In this document: positions 18,501 to 27,823 of the stretch, piece by piece
Layout: every line of letters begins with the position of its first letter
How positions within the stretch are numbered: position 1 is the stretch's first letter
From: Methylobacterium nodulans ORS 2060
GTDB lineage: Bacteria; Pseudomonadota; Alphaproteobacteria; Rhizobiales; Beijerinckiaceae
NCBI RefSeq assembly: GCF_000022085.1
Contig: NC_011894.1
Location: 3,437,501 to 3,501,500, forward strand
Reading direction: 5' to 3'
DNA: 64,000 nt
Translations under genes and position numbers: made by a program
The notes under the pieces: generated by a model
Seen by the model: only the letters and a program-made list of their open reading frames with translations
Told to the model about the DNA's origin: nothing
The model's database searches: none

Positions 18501-19364
18501 TCAACCCCTTGGAACTGAACACCTTTTGAGCCACCAAGCGGCCGAGGTGTTCCCCATGTTCCCCACCGCGTTCCCCCTGTCTCGTTCAGGATCTGTTCCG
18601 CGCCTCAGGACTGATCCCTGCGGCGACCATCCGGCGGGTGAGTGTCTCGACGAGCATCAGCCGCTTCACCGGCCACGACCGCTTCGCTCGTCTGTTGATC
18701 CGCGCGAGGGGTGAGCGCGGCATCGCCTGAACGGATGCGGCGGCATGAAGCGGCCTCCACGACGGCATCGCTCTCCGTGCTCAGAAGATCGGGGGGGTGA
18801 GGCCCCTTGCACACACGAAGGCTGCAGCGAGAGGCCCAGCCCGAGCGCACCAGCCGAGTGGGGTTTCGGCGGCTCGCCCCCGCGGACGAGGCCTGTTCGT
18901 GCCTCGGCAGCCCGGGGCATGAGGCAGGCTCGACTGCACGGGACGGCTCCGAGGAGACTGCCGAGGCGGAATGGCCGATGGCGAAGGCCTCCCGTCGACC
19001 CGCTGAAGGCCCCCGCTGAGCATCGCCGGAGCTCCCTCGTCGGGAGTGTGACCGGGCGGGGACAACGCGGGGAGTTTTATAGGAAATCATCCACTCTCCC
19101 TCACTGATGTCCCGGGTTGTCCCCGCCGGGAGCCGCTTGGCGCGCGAGGCATGGACCACGTTCTTCACGCCCTCCATGCCGATCATTGTGATCGCGGGCA
19201 CGGTCGCCTGCTCTATAGCCCGCGGGCGGGATGCCGAACGACCGTATCCCTCGGCGCTCGGCCTGCACTGGCATCAAGCCCTTCTCTCAACGCGCAATCG
19301 CCATCCCTGCGGGTTCCGAAGACGTGTACACGTCTCCGATCCGCCATCGAGGTCGGAGAGCGCC
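18501..19364. other. Gene-poor stretch between tRNA-Gly and the aldo/keto reductase
   Basis: Several open frames exist on both strands but none resembles a protein I know and their composition looks like shadowing in GC-rich DNA. The one clear feature is a copy of the 67-nt palindromic module (19058-19124). On the minus strand that copy again carries a ribosome site and ATGATTTCC start, so a decayed small gene of the element at 48.6-51 kb may lie here. Confidence 0.4.
19058..19124 (-). repeat. 67-nt palindromic module, copy 1
   Basis: GGGGACAAC at 19058-19066 and GTTGTCCCC at 19116-19124 (11 bp if the flanking GC/GC is counted) enclose, on the minus strand, a GAGGGAGAG ribosome site and an ATGATTTCC start. 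Same span and same internal layout as the copies at 49331-49397 and 49414-49480, but more diverged. Confidence 0.7.
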
Positions 19365-20267
19365 ATGAACGCGATCACGCGACGTCGCTTTGCCGCATGC
19401 AGCGCGGGCCTGATCTCGGCCCTGAGTCTGCCGCGCATCGCCACGAGCGCGGCCGCGCAAACCGTTTCTCTGAGCGATGGCACGGTCGTGCCGGCCTTGG
19501 GGCAAGGATCAGCGCGTCTGGGCCAGGGGCGGCATCCCCTCGCTGAGGAGGAGCAGGCCATGAGCACCGGCCTCTCGCTCGGCATGACGCTCATCGATAC
19601 GGCTGAGATCTACGGCGACGGAAAGGCGGAACAACTGATCGGGCGTGTGATCAAGGGCCGGCGCGAGGAGGTCTTCCTCGTCTCGAAAGTGTGGCCCTCG
19701 CACGCGACCCGAGCGGGCATCCAGAGTGCCTGCTCCGCCAGCCTCGCCCGCCTCGGCACCGATCATCTCGACTTGTACCTGCTGCATTGGCCTGACCGCG
19801 TGAAGGATCTGGCAGAAGTCGTCGGCACCTTCGAGCAATTGCGGGCTGGCGGTCAGATCTGGCGTTGGGGCGTCTCGAACTTCGGGGTTGCCGAACTGGA
19901 TCGGCTGTTCCGCATCCCTGCAGGCGAGCACTGCGCGACCAATCAGGTGTCCTACAGCTTGGCCGATCGGAAGGTCGAGCGCGATGTTCTGCCGTGGTGT
20001 GTACAACACCGCATGCCGATCATGGCCTATTCCCCGCTCGGCGGTGAAGGCTCGAGGGTTTTGCGGAACCCGGCTGTGCAGCGCATCGCTTCTTCGCAGG
20101 GTCAAAGCTCGGCAGCCGTCGCTCTGGCCTGGGCAATGCGCTCTGGAAACGTGATCGCGATTCCCGAGTCCGGATCGGTTGCCCATGTGCGCGAGAATGC
20201 AGCGGCTCTGACCTTGAGGCTAGGACTGGACGAGTTGCGGCAACTGGACCAGGCCTTCCCAGCGTAG
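19365..20267 (+). CDS. Aldo/keto reductase with Tat signal
   Basis: 300 residues. The first 31 residues form a twin-arginine signal (TRRRFAACSAGLISALSLP, AAAQ cleavage region), so the mature enzyme is probably periplasmic, which is uncommon for this mostly cytosolic family. The AKR catalytic tetrad is present: Asp78 and Tyr83 (DTAEIYG), Lys108 (LVSKVW) and His141 (LLHWPD). The NADPH-binding end (AIPESGSVAHVREN) is typical of the 2,5-diketogluconate-reductase-like branch. I start at 19365 because of the GGAGAG site and the signal peptide. Substrate unknown. Confidence 0.85.
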   Translation: MNAITRRRFAACSAGLISALSLPRIATSAAAQTVSLSDGTVVPALGQGSARLGQGRHPLAEEEQAMSTGLSLGMTLIDTAEIYGDGKAEQLIGRVIKGRREEVFLVSKVWPSHATRAGIQSACSASLARLGTDHLDLYLLHWPDRVKDLAEVVGTFEQLRAGGQIWRWGVSNFGVAELDRLFRIPAGEHCATNQVSYSLADRKVERDVLPWCVQHRMPIMAYSPLGGEGSRVLRNPAVQRIASSQGQSSAAVALAWAMRSGNVIAIPESGSVAHVRENAAALTLRLGLDELRQLDQAFPA

Positions 20268-20483
20268 CGCATCGTCGGAGCGCCTCTTCTGCGGGGAGCC
20301 AGCGAGAAGGCGTTGGAGGGAGCGGAAGCTGACGGCACCTCCGAGAGCGTGCGGTATTCCTGCCTCCGGGCCGAATTGCCAAAGTGCTTGCCTGCAACCC
20401 CGACATTGACCTCACAGCTGAGGAACACTGCACGCCCGAGTTGATGGCTTCGCGCGTTCGAAGGTCAGCAATGCGCCGATTCT

Positions 20484-22019
20484 GTTGAAAAACTCCGCTG
20501 TTGCGGCGGTAGTCGCGGGGTGATTCACTCCTGTCGAAAGACGGAGATCGAAGCAGATGATGGGACCTCGGCAAGTCGAGCAGGGCGCCCTGTTTTACGA
20601 GTTCTCGCTCGATACCCACGTACCCGCCGACCATCTCCTGCGCGCCATCGACCGCTTCGTCGACCTGTCGGGCCTACGCGCGCACCTGCGTCCCTTCTAC
20701 AGCACCACGGGTCGGCCTTCGGTCGATCCCGAGCTGATGGTTCGCATGCTGCTCGTCGGCTACTGCTTCGGCATCCGCTCCGAGCGCCGTCTGTGCGAGG
20801 AGGTGCATCTCAACCTCGCCTACCGCTGGTTCTGCCGGCTCGGGTTGGATGGCGCGGTGCCCGACCACTCGACCTTCTCCAAGAACCGACACGGTCGTTT
20901 CCGTGACAGCGACCTGCTGCGCGAGGTGTTCGAGACCACCGTGCAGCGCTGCATCGAGGAGGGGCTGGTCGGTGGCGAGGGCTTCGCGGTCGATGCCAGC
21001 CTGATCCGGGCCGATGCCAACAAGCAGCGCTCCGCAGACGCCTCCGAGGCCGTCGACTGGAACGATCTCGCCCGGATCCGCCGGTCGGTGCGCGAGTACC
21101 TCGACACCCTCGACGAAGCCGCCTGGGGAGCAGCGAGCGAGGTCCAGCCGAAGTTCGTCTCCCGCTCCGACCCGGCGGCGCAGTGGACGGGCGCGCTGAA
21201 GGGCCATGCCTTCTTCGCCTACGCCACCAACTACCTGATCGACCTCGACCACGCCGTGATCGTCGATGTCGAGGCCAGCCGCGCCATCCGGCAGGCGGAG
21301 GTCGGGGCAGCCCGCACCATGATCGCGCGCGCGCAGGACCGCTTCGGGCTGTGGCCGGCCCGGCTTGCGGCCGACAGTGCCTACGGGTCGGCCGAGCAGC
21401 TCGCTTGGCTCGTGCACGAGCGCGGGATCGAGCCGCACATCCCCGTCTTCGACAAGTCCGAGCGCCGCGATGGCACCTTCAGCCGGTCAGCCTTCACCTA
21501 CGACCCTGCAGCCGATGCCTACACCTGCCCGGCCGGCCACCCATTGCGGCCACGCCAGAAGGTCTATCGGACGCCGTTCCCGCTCGTCGACGACGATGGC
21601 ATGATGCGCTACCGGGCCAGCAAGCGCGACTGCGACGCCTGCGCGCTGAAGCCACGATGCTGCCCCACCACACCCGCCCGCAAGATCCCGCGCTCGATCC
21701 ACGAAGGCGCCCGGCAGATGGCGCGCGACATCTGCGCCTCGGAGGAGGGCCGCACCTCGCGGCGCGAGCGCAAGAAGGTCGAGATGTTGTTCGCCCACCT
21801 CAAGCGAATCCTGAAGCTGGATCGGCTGCGGCTGCGGGGTCCGAACGGGGCCCGGGACGAGTTCCACCTCGCCGCAGCGGCCCAGAACCTCAGGAAGCTC
21901 GCCCAGCTGATCCCGCTACAGCAGCTGAGCCCGGCCTGATCGGCCGGGATCCCCCTCATGTTGGATCGGCTCGCTCAGCCGATCGGTGCTCGATCCAGAT
22001 CGCCCGCGAGTTTTTCAAC
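20484..22019 (+). mobile_element. IS1182-family insertion sequence
   Basis: About 1.54 kb bounded by the 12-bp inverted repeat GTTGAAAAACTC (20484-20495) and GAGTTTTTCAAC (22008-22019), holding one intact transposase gene. No clear target duplication is visible, though the terminal bases just outside partly match. Confidence 0.8.
20557..21939 (+). CDS. IS1182-family transposase
   Basis: 460 residues, apparently intact. The N-terminal domain (DHLLRAIDRFVDLSGLR, RPSVDPELMVRMLLVGYCF) is the DUF772-like part of IS1182 transposases. The DDE catalytic core follows (VDASLIRADANK, LAADSAYGSAEQLAW), with the cysteine cluster CDACALKPRCC near residue 345 and the glutamate-bearing RRERKKVEMLFAHLKRILK. 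It is the only full-length transposase with both termini and no frame damage in the left half, so this element may still be active. Confidence 0.9.
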   Translation: MMGPRQVEQGALFYEFSLDTHVPADHLLRAIDRFVDLSGLRAHLRPFYSTTGRPSVDPELMVRMLLVGYCFGIRSERRLCEEVHLNLAYRWFCRLGLDGAVPDHSTFSKNRHGRFRDSDLLREVFETTVQRCIEEGLVGGEGFAVDASLIRADANKQRSADASEAVDWNDLARIRRSVREYLDTLDEAAWGAASEVQPKFVSRSDPAAQWTGALKGHAFFAYATNYLIDLDHAVIVDVEASRAIRQAEVGAARTMIARAQDRFGLWPARLAADSAYGSAEQLAWLVHERGIEPHIPVFDKSERRDGTFSRSAFTYDPAADAYTCPAGHPLRPRQKVYRTPFPLVDDDGMMRYRASKRDCDACALKPRCCPTTPARKIPRSIHEGARQMARDICASEEGRTSRRERKKVEMLFAHLKRILKLDRLRLRGPNGARDEFHLAAAAQNLRKLAQLIPLQQLSPA

Positions 22020-22201
22020 GAAATCCGCCAGATTCGGTCGTGCTCCCGCATTGCGGACCAGCGACCGAGCCTGTGCAGTGCCTCCGGCCTCGGCTGTCCA
22101 AAGAATTCGGGTGTGGGTCCAGACAGCGTGGCGGATCCATCTGCTGAGGTTTTGTCAGGCAAGGGTTGAGGTGCGGAGATCGCACCTCACGCCGTGCCGG
22201 A

Positions 22202-23251
22202 TCAGCCTTCGATGATCCGCTCTCCGAGCTTCCGATCCACGATCTCCACCGTCCGGTCGATCTCGGCGTTAGGCATGCCGAGCTGATGCGAGATCCGCTT
22301 GACCAGCAGGTCGACCCGCTCAATGAAAGGTGCCCCGTTCGCCACCGCCCGGGCCGCCGAAGAGGGCTTGAGAAGCGCCTCCGCGGCCTTGGCATACTTC
22401 TTAAACGGGACCTGGTCCTTCGGATCAGCGCCCAAACGTTGGGCAATCGCGTCGACGTGCTCATAAATCGCGCGTGAACGCGCCAGATCACCGTGCACCG
22501 CGTCGCGGATCGACTGAGGTTCGCCAAGCGTGATGCAGCGGTAATTGCCGGTCAGCAACATCGACCATTTCGCCAGCGGGACGAAGAGCGAGTCATATAT
22601 CTTGAGCTTGACCGGAACGTCCTTGCCGTCAAGCCGCACCGTGTCGATGTCCGCCTCCAGTTCTCGGAGCAGCCGATTGTGCGTCTCGTCCACGAATGTC
22701 GCCGCTTTGAAGTTCGTCGGCAGCCCGACATGAAGGACGTTTGCCCCCTCGTCCGCCGGGCGGAAGGCCTGCGGGTCAGGGGAGCAGAGCGACATCAACT
22801 CGGGCTCAAACCGGTCCCAAACGCCAGCATTGGTGTAGGCATCCTCGAGGTCCATTTCCGCAAGCGCCGGGATGCGTTTGAGATACGGCAGGGGCGGCAT
22901 ATTCATGATTGAGAGACAAGGCAGCTTCGCCTCGGCGATCTTGATCATCAGGACGCGGATCGTATGGTTGTTATATTGCGGTTCCTGCATGGCGAGGCAG
23001 ACCAGATCGTAGCGGCGCAGGTCAACTTCTTCAGGCGGCGCTGCATCCAACGTTCCAGGCAGATCGCGCGATAGAATGGACCGGTGGCCGGCTTCGTCAC
23101 GCAACTTGATGCGGACTTCGGTACCGTCCCGATTGATCAGGTCGGCGGTCTTCCTTCGGCAGACCAGGGTCACGCTGTGACCAGCCATCAGCAGCTTGGT
23201 CGCGAGCAAAGAGCCGTACGAGGCTCCCAGGATCAGAATATTGCGCGGCAT
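22202..23251 (-). CDS. Ketopantoate-reductase-like protein (ApbA/PanE N-terminal fold)
   Basis: 349 residues. A Rossmann nucleotide-binding motif opens it (ILILGASYGSLLATKLLMAG, residues 5-24) and VTLVCRRKTADLI marks NADP preference, as in ApbA/PanE. The C-terminal half is helical but has little of the PanE signature (LTGNYRCIT is in the expected place), and it is longer than PanE, so it is a relative acting on another 2-oxo or opine-like substrate. Start at 23251, preceded by GGGAGAG. It lies alone beside the IS1182 copy. Confidence 0.6.
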   Translation of the reverse strand: MPRNILILGASYGSLLATKLLMAGHSVTLVCRRKTADLINRDGTEVRIKLRDEAGHRSILSRDLPGTLDAAPPEEVDLRRYDLVCLAMQEPQYNNHTIRVLMIKIAEAKLPCLSIMNMPPLPYLKRIPALAEMDLEDAYTNAGVWDRFEPELMSLCSPDPQAFRPADEGANVLHVGLPTNFKAATFVDETHNRLLRELEADIDTVRLDGKDVPVKLKIYDSLFVPLAKWSMLLTGNYRCITLGEPQSIRDAVHGDLARSRAIYEHVDAIAQRLGADPKDQVPFKKYAKAAEALLKPSSAARAVANGAPFIERVDLLVKRISHQLGMPNAEIDRTVEIVDRKLGERIIEG

Positions 23252-23539
23252 GTTTTCTCTCCCAAAACTCGTATTACTATTTTCTTGAAGCGCTACTGCG
23301 CGCCGCATGGGCTAAGGCGGCTTGCATGTCGCCTCCGCATTCGGATCGACGAGGAGAGTAGCGAGGCTTGGCCATTAATGCCACTTCGGCAGCATCGATA
23401 GGCCTGGCACGCCCGGCAGATCTGGGTGACCGAGAGCGCGCGAGACCGAAGAGGTAAACTGCAATACCCGGCGGGCGGCACGACAGAGCGTGTCCAACTT
23501 GTCCGAGCTGTGCCCAGAAAGGTGAAGATGCGCCATAGG

Positions 23540-24360
23540 ACTAAACCGCTCTCGCGGTAGCTCCAGCCGGCGTTTGGCCGCCTCACCTTCGGACGGGAGC
23601 TTCCCATGACCCGCGACACCGTCTCTCCGCTGCGCCGGCGGATGATTGAGGACATGACCATCCGCCAGTTCGGCGAGCACACCAAGCGCGACGACATCCG
23701 CCAGGTCCGGGAGTTCGCACTCCTCCTCGGTCGCTCCCCGGACCGGGCCGAGTCCGAGGATCTCCGACGCTTCCAGCTCCATCTCGCCTCGCTCGGCGCG
23801 AGCTACGCCCGCATGAACCTCGCCGGCACGGCGTTGCGGTTCTTCTTCCATGTCATGCTCGGTCGGCCGGGCTTCGGCGACTGCATGGCCCGGATACCTT
23901 CTCCCGAGAGGCTGCCCGTCGTGCTAGCCTTGAGGAGGTCGCGCTGCTGCTCGCGCATGCGCCGAGCCTGACCGTCATCCGGATCGATCCGTCATGATCG
24001 CCGCTCCGGACACCATCGCGATCGTCGACCGATGCATCGTGGGTCCATCGACCCGCCACGCTCCCGCTCGCGCGCTCAGGCCCGATCCAGACCGCTGGGC
24101 TCGATCAGGAGCACCCGATCCCCATCCCGGTGACAGGCACCTTCGATCGACCAAGCCGGTCAGGACATCGACGGCACCGGCGAGCCAATCGCCAGACCGT
24201 CGCCAAACCCCCGCTCCCCGCGCCAAATCCCCATCGGTCGCGGCAGCGTCGCCGGGAGCCTCACCGTCCCGTGGTTTCCTCCCCGGGAGGTTTTCGACCG
24301 CCGGCCCCTCAGCCGCGCCAGATCCGTCGCGCACGGGCCGGCATCCGAAAACCTTCACAT
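23540..24360 (+). mobile_element. Decayed IS91-like element, copy A
   Basis: Opens with ACTAAACCGCTCTCGCGGTAG and closes with GGGCCGGCATCCGAAAA then CTTCAC; both ends recur in copy B at 26016-26614 in the same orientation. Inside is the start of a tyrosine recombinase of the kind that accompanies IS91-family transposases; the rest is degraded with no frame. Confidence 0.5.
23606..23970 (+). pseudogene. Truncated tyrosine recombinase (IS91-associated type)
   Basis: 121 residues of which the first 100 read as the N-terminal SAM-like core-binding domain: SPLRRRMIEDMTIRQFGEHT, then LGRSPDRAESEDLRRFQLHL and TALRFFFHVML. After LPVVLA the match continues in another frame (EEVALLLAHAPS), so there is a frameshift near 23930, and the catalytic domain with its Arg/His/Tyr residues is missing. 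It cannot be functional. The same N-terminus recurs at 26141. Confidence 0.65.
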
Positions 24361-24559
24361 GATTGGAAGTTGGCTCGTCGCCTGAGAGCGGACGTTCGTG
24401 AAGGAATCGAGCGGCATCGAGGCCGGCCTTAACCGCACATAAGGCGGAGAGGCTCCCGCTGCATGACGGTGGTCGAATAACGCTCTAGCCTCCCCAGTGA
24501 TCGAGCTAGCCAAGGAATCCTTCCTTCAGGCACAGTCAGCGATCCGCTGGTGAGATGCG

Positions 24560-25765
24560 ATGACAGATTGTCTCTGTGATCTACGGCTGGCCCATGCTCG
24601 CCTGGCCGACGGCCGGCGCGTCGCGATCGAGATCGCGGCCGGATGCATCGCCGCGGTTAAAAGCGCGGACGTATCCATGCCTGCCGCCGCAGCCGAGATC
24701 GATCTCAGCGGGGCGCTGGTCCTTCCTGGCCTCACCGACGGCCACGTCCACCTCGACAAGACCATGCTGGGGTCGAAGTGGCGGCCGCATCGCTCGGCTC
24801 CCTCGATCCGGGCACGCATCGAGGACGAGAAGAATTACCGCCGCGCGGCACAGATCCCCCTGGATGAGCAAGGGGCCCGGGCGCTGCTCGAGGCGGCGCT
24901 CCGTCACGGCACGACGAGTCTGCGCACACACGTCGATATCGACGATGTGACCCGACTTGACCATCTCGCTCAACTGCTCGACCTGCGCGCGCGATGGGCC
25001 GACCGGATGCAGATCCAGATTGTCGCATTTCCGCAGAGCGGGGTCATGGCCTGCCCGCCCGTGGCCGAGTACCTCGACGAGGCGCTGCGGATGGGTGCGG
25101 ATCTGATCGGCGGCCTCGATCCGGTCGGCATCGACGGCGACCGCGACGGGCAGCTCGACGTCGTGTTCTCGCTGGCTGAACGCCACGGTCGCGCCATCGA
25201 TATCCACCTGCACGACGGCGGTCCTGCAGGGCTTGATGAGATCGACGCAATCGTAGATCGCACGCGGGCGGGCGGCCTCAGCGGCAGGGTCACCATCAGT
25301 CACGCCTTCGCGCTCGCGGATGCGGATGATAGACGCCTCGGGACGATAGCGGAGGCACTGCGCGAAGCGGGCGTCGCGATCCTCTCCAGCATTCCGGGCG
25401 GCGATCGTTGTCCGCCAATCCCGCGCCTGCGCGAACTGGGCGTCGCGGTCTTCTTCGGTTCGGACAATGTCCGAGACTGCTGGAACCCGGCCTCCGTCAT
25501 CGGCATGGTCGACCGTGCCATGCTGGCGACCTATCGATTTGGGCTCAGGCGCGACGACGAAATCGCATCGATGATCGACCACGTCACCGAGGTGCCATCG
25601 CGCGCCGCCGGTCTCGGGCCGGGGACGATCACCCCTGGGGCCCGGGCCGACCTCGTCATCTTTGACGCCCAGCACGTGCCACAGATCGTCGTCGAAAGGC
25701 AGATGCCAGCGCTGATCGTGGCGGGGGGCGCGATCGTGGTCGATCGCGCAGCACGTCAGCGGTAA
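24560..25765 (+). CDS. Cytosine-deaminase-like amidohydrolase
   Basis: 401 residues of the metal-dependent amidohydrolase superfamily. The metal-binding HxH is at His62/His64 (DGHVHLDKT), further ligands are in IDIHLHDGG and TISHAFAL, and the catalytic aspartate is in FFGSDNVRDCW; the last two blocks are like CodA cytosine deaminase. These enzymes hydrolyse or deaminate cyclic amides and pyrimidine-like rings; the substrate is not predictable. It lies alone between two decayed copies of one mobile element (23540-24360 and 26016-26614), so it may have been carried in. The ribosome site is weak. Confidence 0.75.
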   Translation: MTDCLCDLRLAHARLADGRRVAIEIAAGCIAAVKSADVSMPAAAAEIDLSGALVLPGLTDGHVHLDKTMLGSKWRPHRSAPSIRARIEDEKNYRRAAQIPLDEQGARALLEAALRHGTTSLRTHVDIDDVTRLDHLAQLLDLRARWADRMQIQIVAFPQSGVMACPPVAEYLDEALRMGADLIGGLDPVGIDGDRDGQLDVVFSLAERHGRAIDIHLHDGGPAGLDEIDAIVDRTRAGGLSGRVTISHAFALADADDRRLGTIAEALREAGVAILSSIPGGDRCPPIPRLRELGVAVFFGSDNVRDCWNPASVIGMVDRAMLATYRFGLRRDDEIASMIDHVTEVPSRAAGLGPGTITPGARADLVIFDAQHVPQIVVERQMPALIVAGGAIVVDRAARQR

Positions 25766-26015
25766 ACAGACTCCCGACGGCACTCAAACCAACACAGGAA
25801 CTCGTCAACAGCATCCGACTGGGATCGGAGTCACCCGATCCAAGCGCGACTAGGCGGCCCAGCCACAGATAGGCTGTGCGCGAGAACCGTGTGTCAGAAT
25901 GAATAGTCCGGTGAACGCTCCAGGCTGGACGTTCGGCACGCGAACTGCGAGGGCCTGCGACCGGACCCGAGTTTGCGTTCAGCTTGATTGCCCATGCGCT
26001 ACAAGCCGACATTGA

Positions 26016-26614
26016 ACTAAACCGCTTCCGCGGTAGAGCGCTTTGCAAGCAGATGCGTGATTGGCCCGGCGAGGCCTGTCCGAAGATCGAGGGGTCCACC
26101 TCGTCTCGGACAGGAGCCTCTCAAGACCAACGAAGCCGTCAGCCCGCTGCGCCGTCGCATGATCGAGGATATGACCATCCGGCTTCGGCACCAAGACGCA
26201 AGCCGATTACATCCGTGCCGTCAGGATGTTGCGCCCGATCCGCGTCGTCAGGATCGGCACGTCATGAGCTCCCATCCGAACGCGCCCCGCTGCTGGATCG
26301 ATGCTCAGTGCGCCGCCCAAGCTTGGACGGGCGCGCCTTCGCTCGTGCCGCCGTGCCCGATCCGGTGCTGGTGCTCTCGTGCAAGGCGTCCGGAGCGCCG
26401 TTAGCCGATCCCGAGCGCGGCCCGGCCGGCTGCGAGCACCGCCTCGGCGCCCCGCACGCCTTTGCCGACCGCCCGGGCACCCCGCTCAATCCCCATAGCT
26501 CGTTCGGCACGCGCAGCCGGTTGGTCCGCGGTTTCCCTCCTTGGGGGCTTTCGGACGCCGGCCCTCTGCCACGTCAGACCCGTCGAGCTCGGGCCGGCAT
26601 CCGAAACCCTTCAC
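26016..26614 (+). mobile_element. Decayed IS91-like element, copy B
   Basis: Begins ACTAAACCGCTTCCGCGGTAG and ends GGGCCGGCATCCGAAACCCTTCAC, as in copy A. At 26141-26182 it encodes SPLRRRMIEDMTIR, the same recombinase start, then shifts frame. It is about 220 bases shorter than copy A and carries its own deletions, so the two are old, independently decayed copies. Confidence 0.5.
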
Positions 26615-26746
26615 ACTTTCCGGACCTTCAGGCACCGCGTCCGGAAGGGCCGTTCGTCTCCGGACAGCGGACCTCTCGAAAGCTCGTGGATCGTACTTCC
26701 GACCTCGTCCCATCCGCATAAGCACAGCGTATGGAACCAGAGCTCC

Positions 26747-26908
26747 TCAGGGGCGGAAACAAAGGGTCTCTTCGATGTCGCGGGTAACTGAGCGCGTAGA
26801 GCAGATACCAGGAGACGGCCTGCACGATCGGGGGGCCTCGACGTGCCGGCCCCTGAAGTCGCCTTGGGCCTGTCGCTTCAGCTTGAGGGAGAGGGCGTTG
26901 AGGATCAT
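26747..26908 (-). pseudogene. IS6-family transposase N-terminal fragment
   Basis: Reading from 26908: MILNALSLKLKRQAQGDFRGRH, then in a second frame IVQAVSWYLLYALSY, then RDIEE back in the first frame. Together they match the N-terminus of IS6-family transposases (GRHFE..I..AVSWYLRY.LSYRDIEEL). At least two frameshifts and a truncation after about 50 residues. A perfect 10-bp hairpin (26911-26933) adjoins it. Confidence 0.5.
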
Positions 26909-26910
26909 GG

Positions 26911-26933
26911 GCCGGCTCCGGGGCGGAGCCGGC
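26911..26933. terminator. Strong hairpin downstream of the paa operon
   Basis: GCCGGCTCCG, loop GGG, CGGAGCCGGC: a perfect 10-bp stem 115 bases beyond the last paa gene. No T-tract follows on either strand, so termination is only a possibility. Confidence 0.35.
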
Positions 26934-27048
26934 AAACTGGGTGGGTATGCCTAACGATGCGTGAACACCCGCGCGTTTGCGACAGGCCCCGAGAAGAGCA
27001 GATCGCTTTCGGGCCGCGCGGATTACCGACGAGAAACGTGGCGGGGTC

Positions 27049-27804
27049 TCAGTGCAGACTGAGCGTCGGCAAAAGTTCGTCGATGTCGGCTGTCCAGGCC
27101 GCAAGAAGCTCTTCATTCGTGCGGTGACGCAGGCCGAAGCGCCTCAAAGTTTCGAACCGCGCCGAGCCCTCCCGGCCGAAGCTCGCGGCAACCCGGGGTC
27201 GCCAGAAGGCGATGCTCCGCTTCGCCTGCTCGCGTCCTTCCCCCGTGGAGACGATCCGGATCAGGCCCTCCCGCCCGAGCTCCGCGTGCCGCGCCTCACG
27301 CGGCGCGATCTCGCGGAAGACGTCGGCCAGTGGCGCATAGGAAACGCGCGAGAATTCCTCAAGCTGAATTCCGACAGCCTGCCCCATCAGCACGTTCATC
27401 ACAACCGCGTCGGTCCAGCCCTGTAGGGGGTAGTGGAACACCGACAGGCGCATATCCGTCCCTTGGCGGGTCGCACCGATATCGGCTTCACGATCGACGC
27501 GCGCAGCCCAGGGATGGTGGACCGCATAGCGCCCCGTGTCGGCTCCGAACGTGCCCATCAGGTTGAGCACACGCTCCGCATGATCGGTTTTCTCAAGAAC
27601 GATCCGCGCGGCCGCGATCCGCTCCTTGAGGCCCGGAGCGTCGTTGATGACGTCCGCGAATCCTGCGGAGCCTGCAAGTTCGCTGTCGACGAAGGTGGCC
27701 ATCAGTCGCAGCAGCTCGCCCCGGTAGCGGGGCGGCGTATTGGCGGGGCTCGTTAGCACGCCACCTTGCGCGAGATAGTCGTCGATTTCCATTGTATCAG
27801 ACAC
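27049..27804 (-). CDS. Extra PaaA/PaaC-type ferritin-like protein
   Basis: About 251 residues from a GTG at 27804 that follows a GGGGGG-rich site by five bases; an ATG at 27792 is the alternative. It belongs to the PaaA/PaaC fold. Two ExxH-type pairs are visible (EKTDHAERV near residue 75 and EIAPREARHAELG near 165), the pattern of a diiron carboxylate centre as in catalytic PaaA, not the iron-free PaaC. It is the sixth gene of the paaABCDE operon, 19 bases after paaE. No paa subunit is expected here, so it may act on another CoA ester or assist the epoxidase. Confidence 0.7.
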   Translation of the reverse strand: MSDTMEIDDYLAQGGVLTSPANTPPRYRGELLRLMATFVDSELAGSAGFADVINDAPGLKERIAAARIVLEKTDHAERVLNLMGTFGADTGRYAVHHPWAARVDREADIGATRQGTDMRLSVFHYPLQGWTDAVVMNVLMGQAVGIQLEEFSRVSYAPLADVFREIAPREARHAELGREGLIRIVSTGEGREQAKRSIAFWRPRVAASFGREGSARFETLRRFGLRHRTNEELLAAWTADIDELLPTLSLH

Positions 27805-27823
27805 GCACACCCCCCGGATTCGT

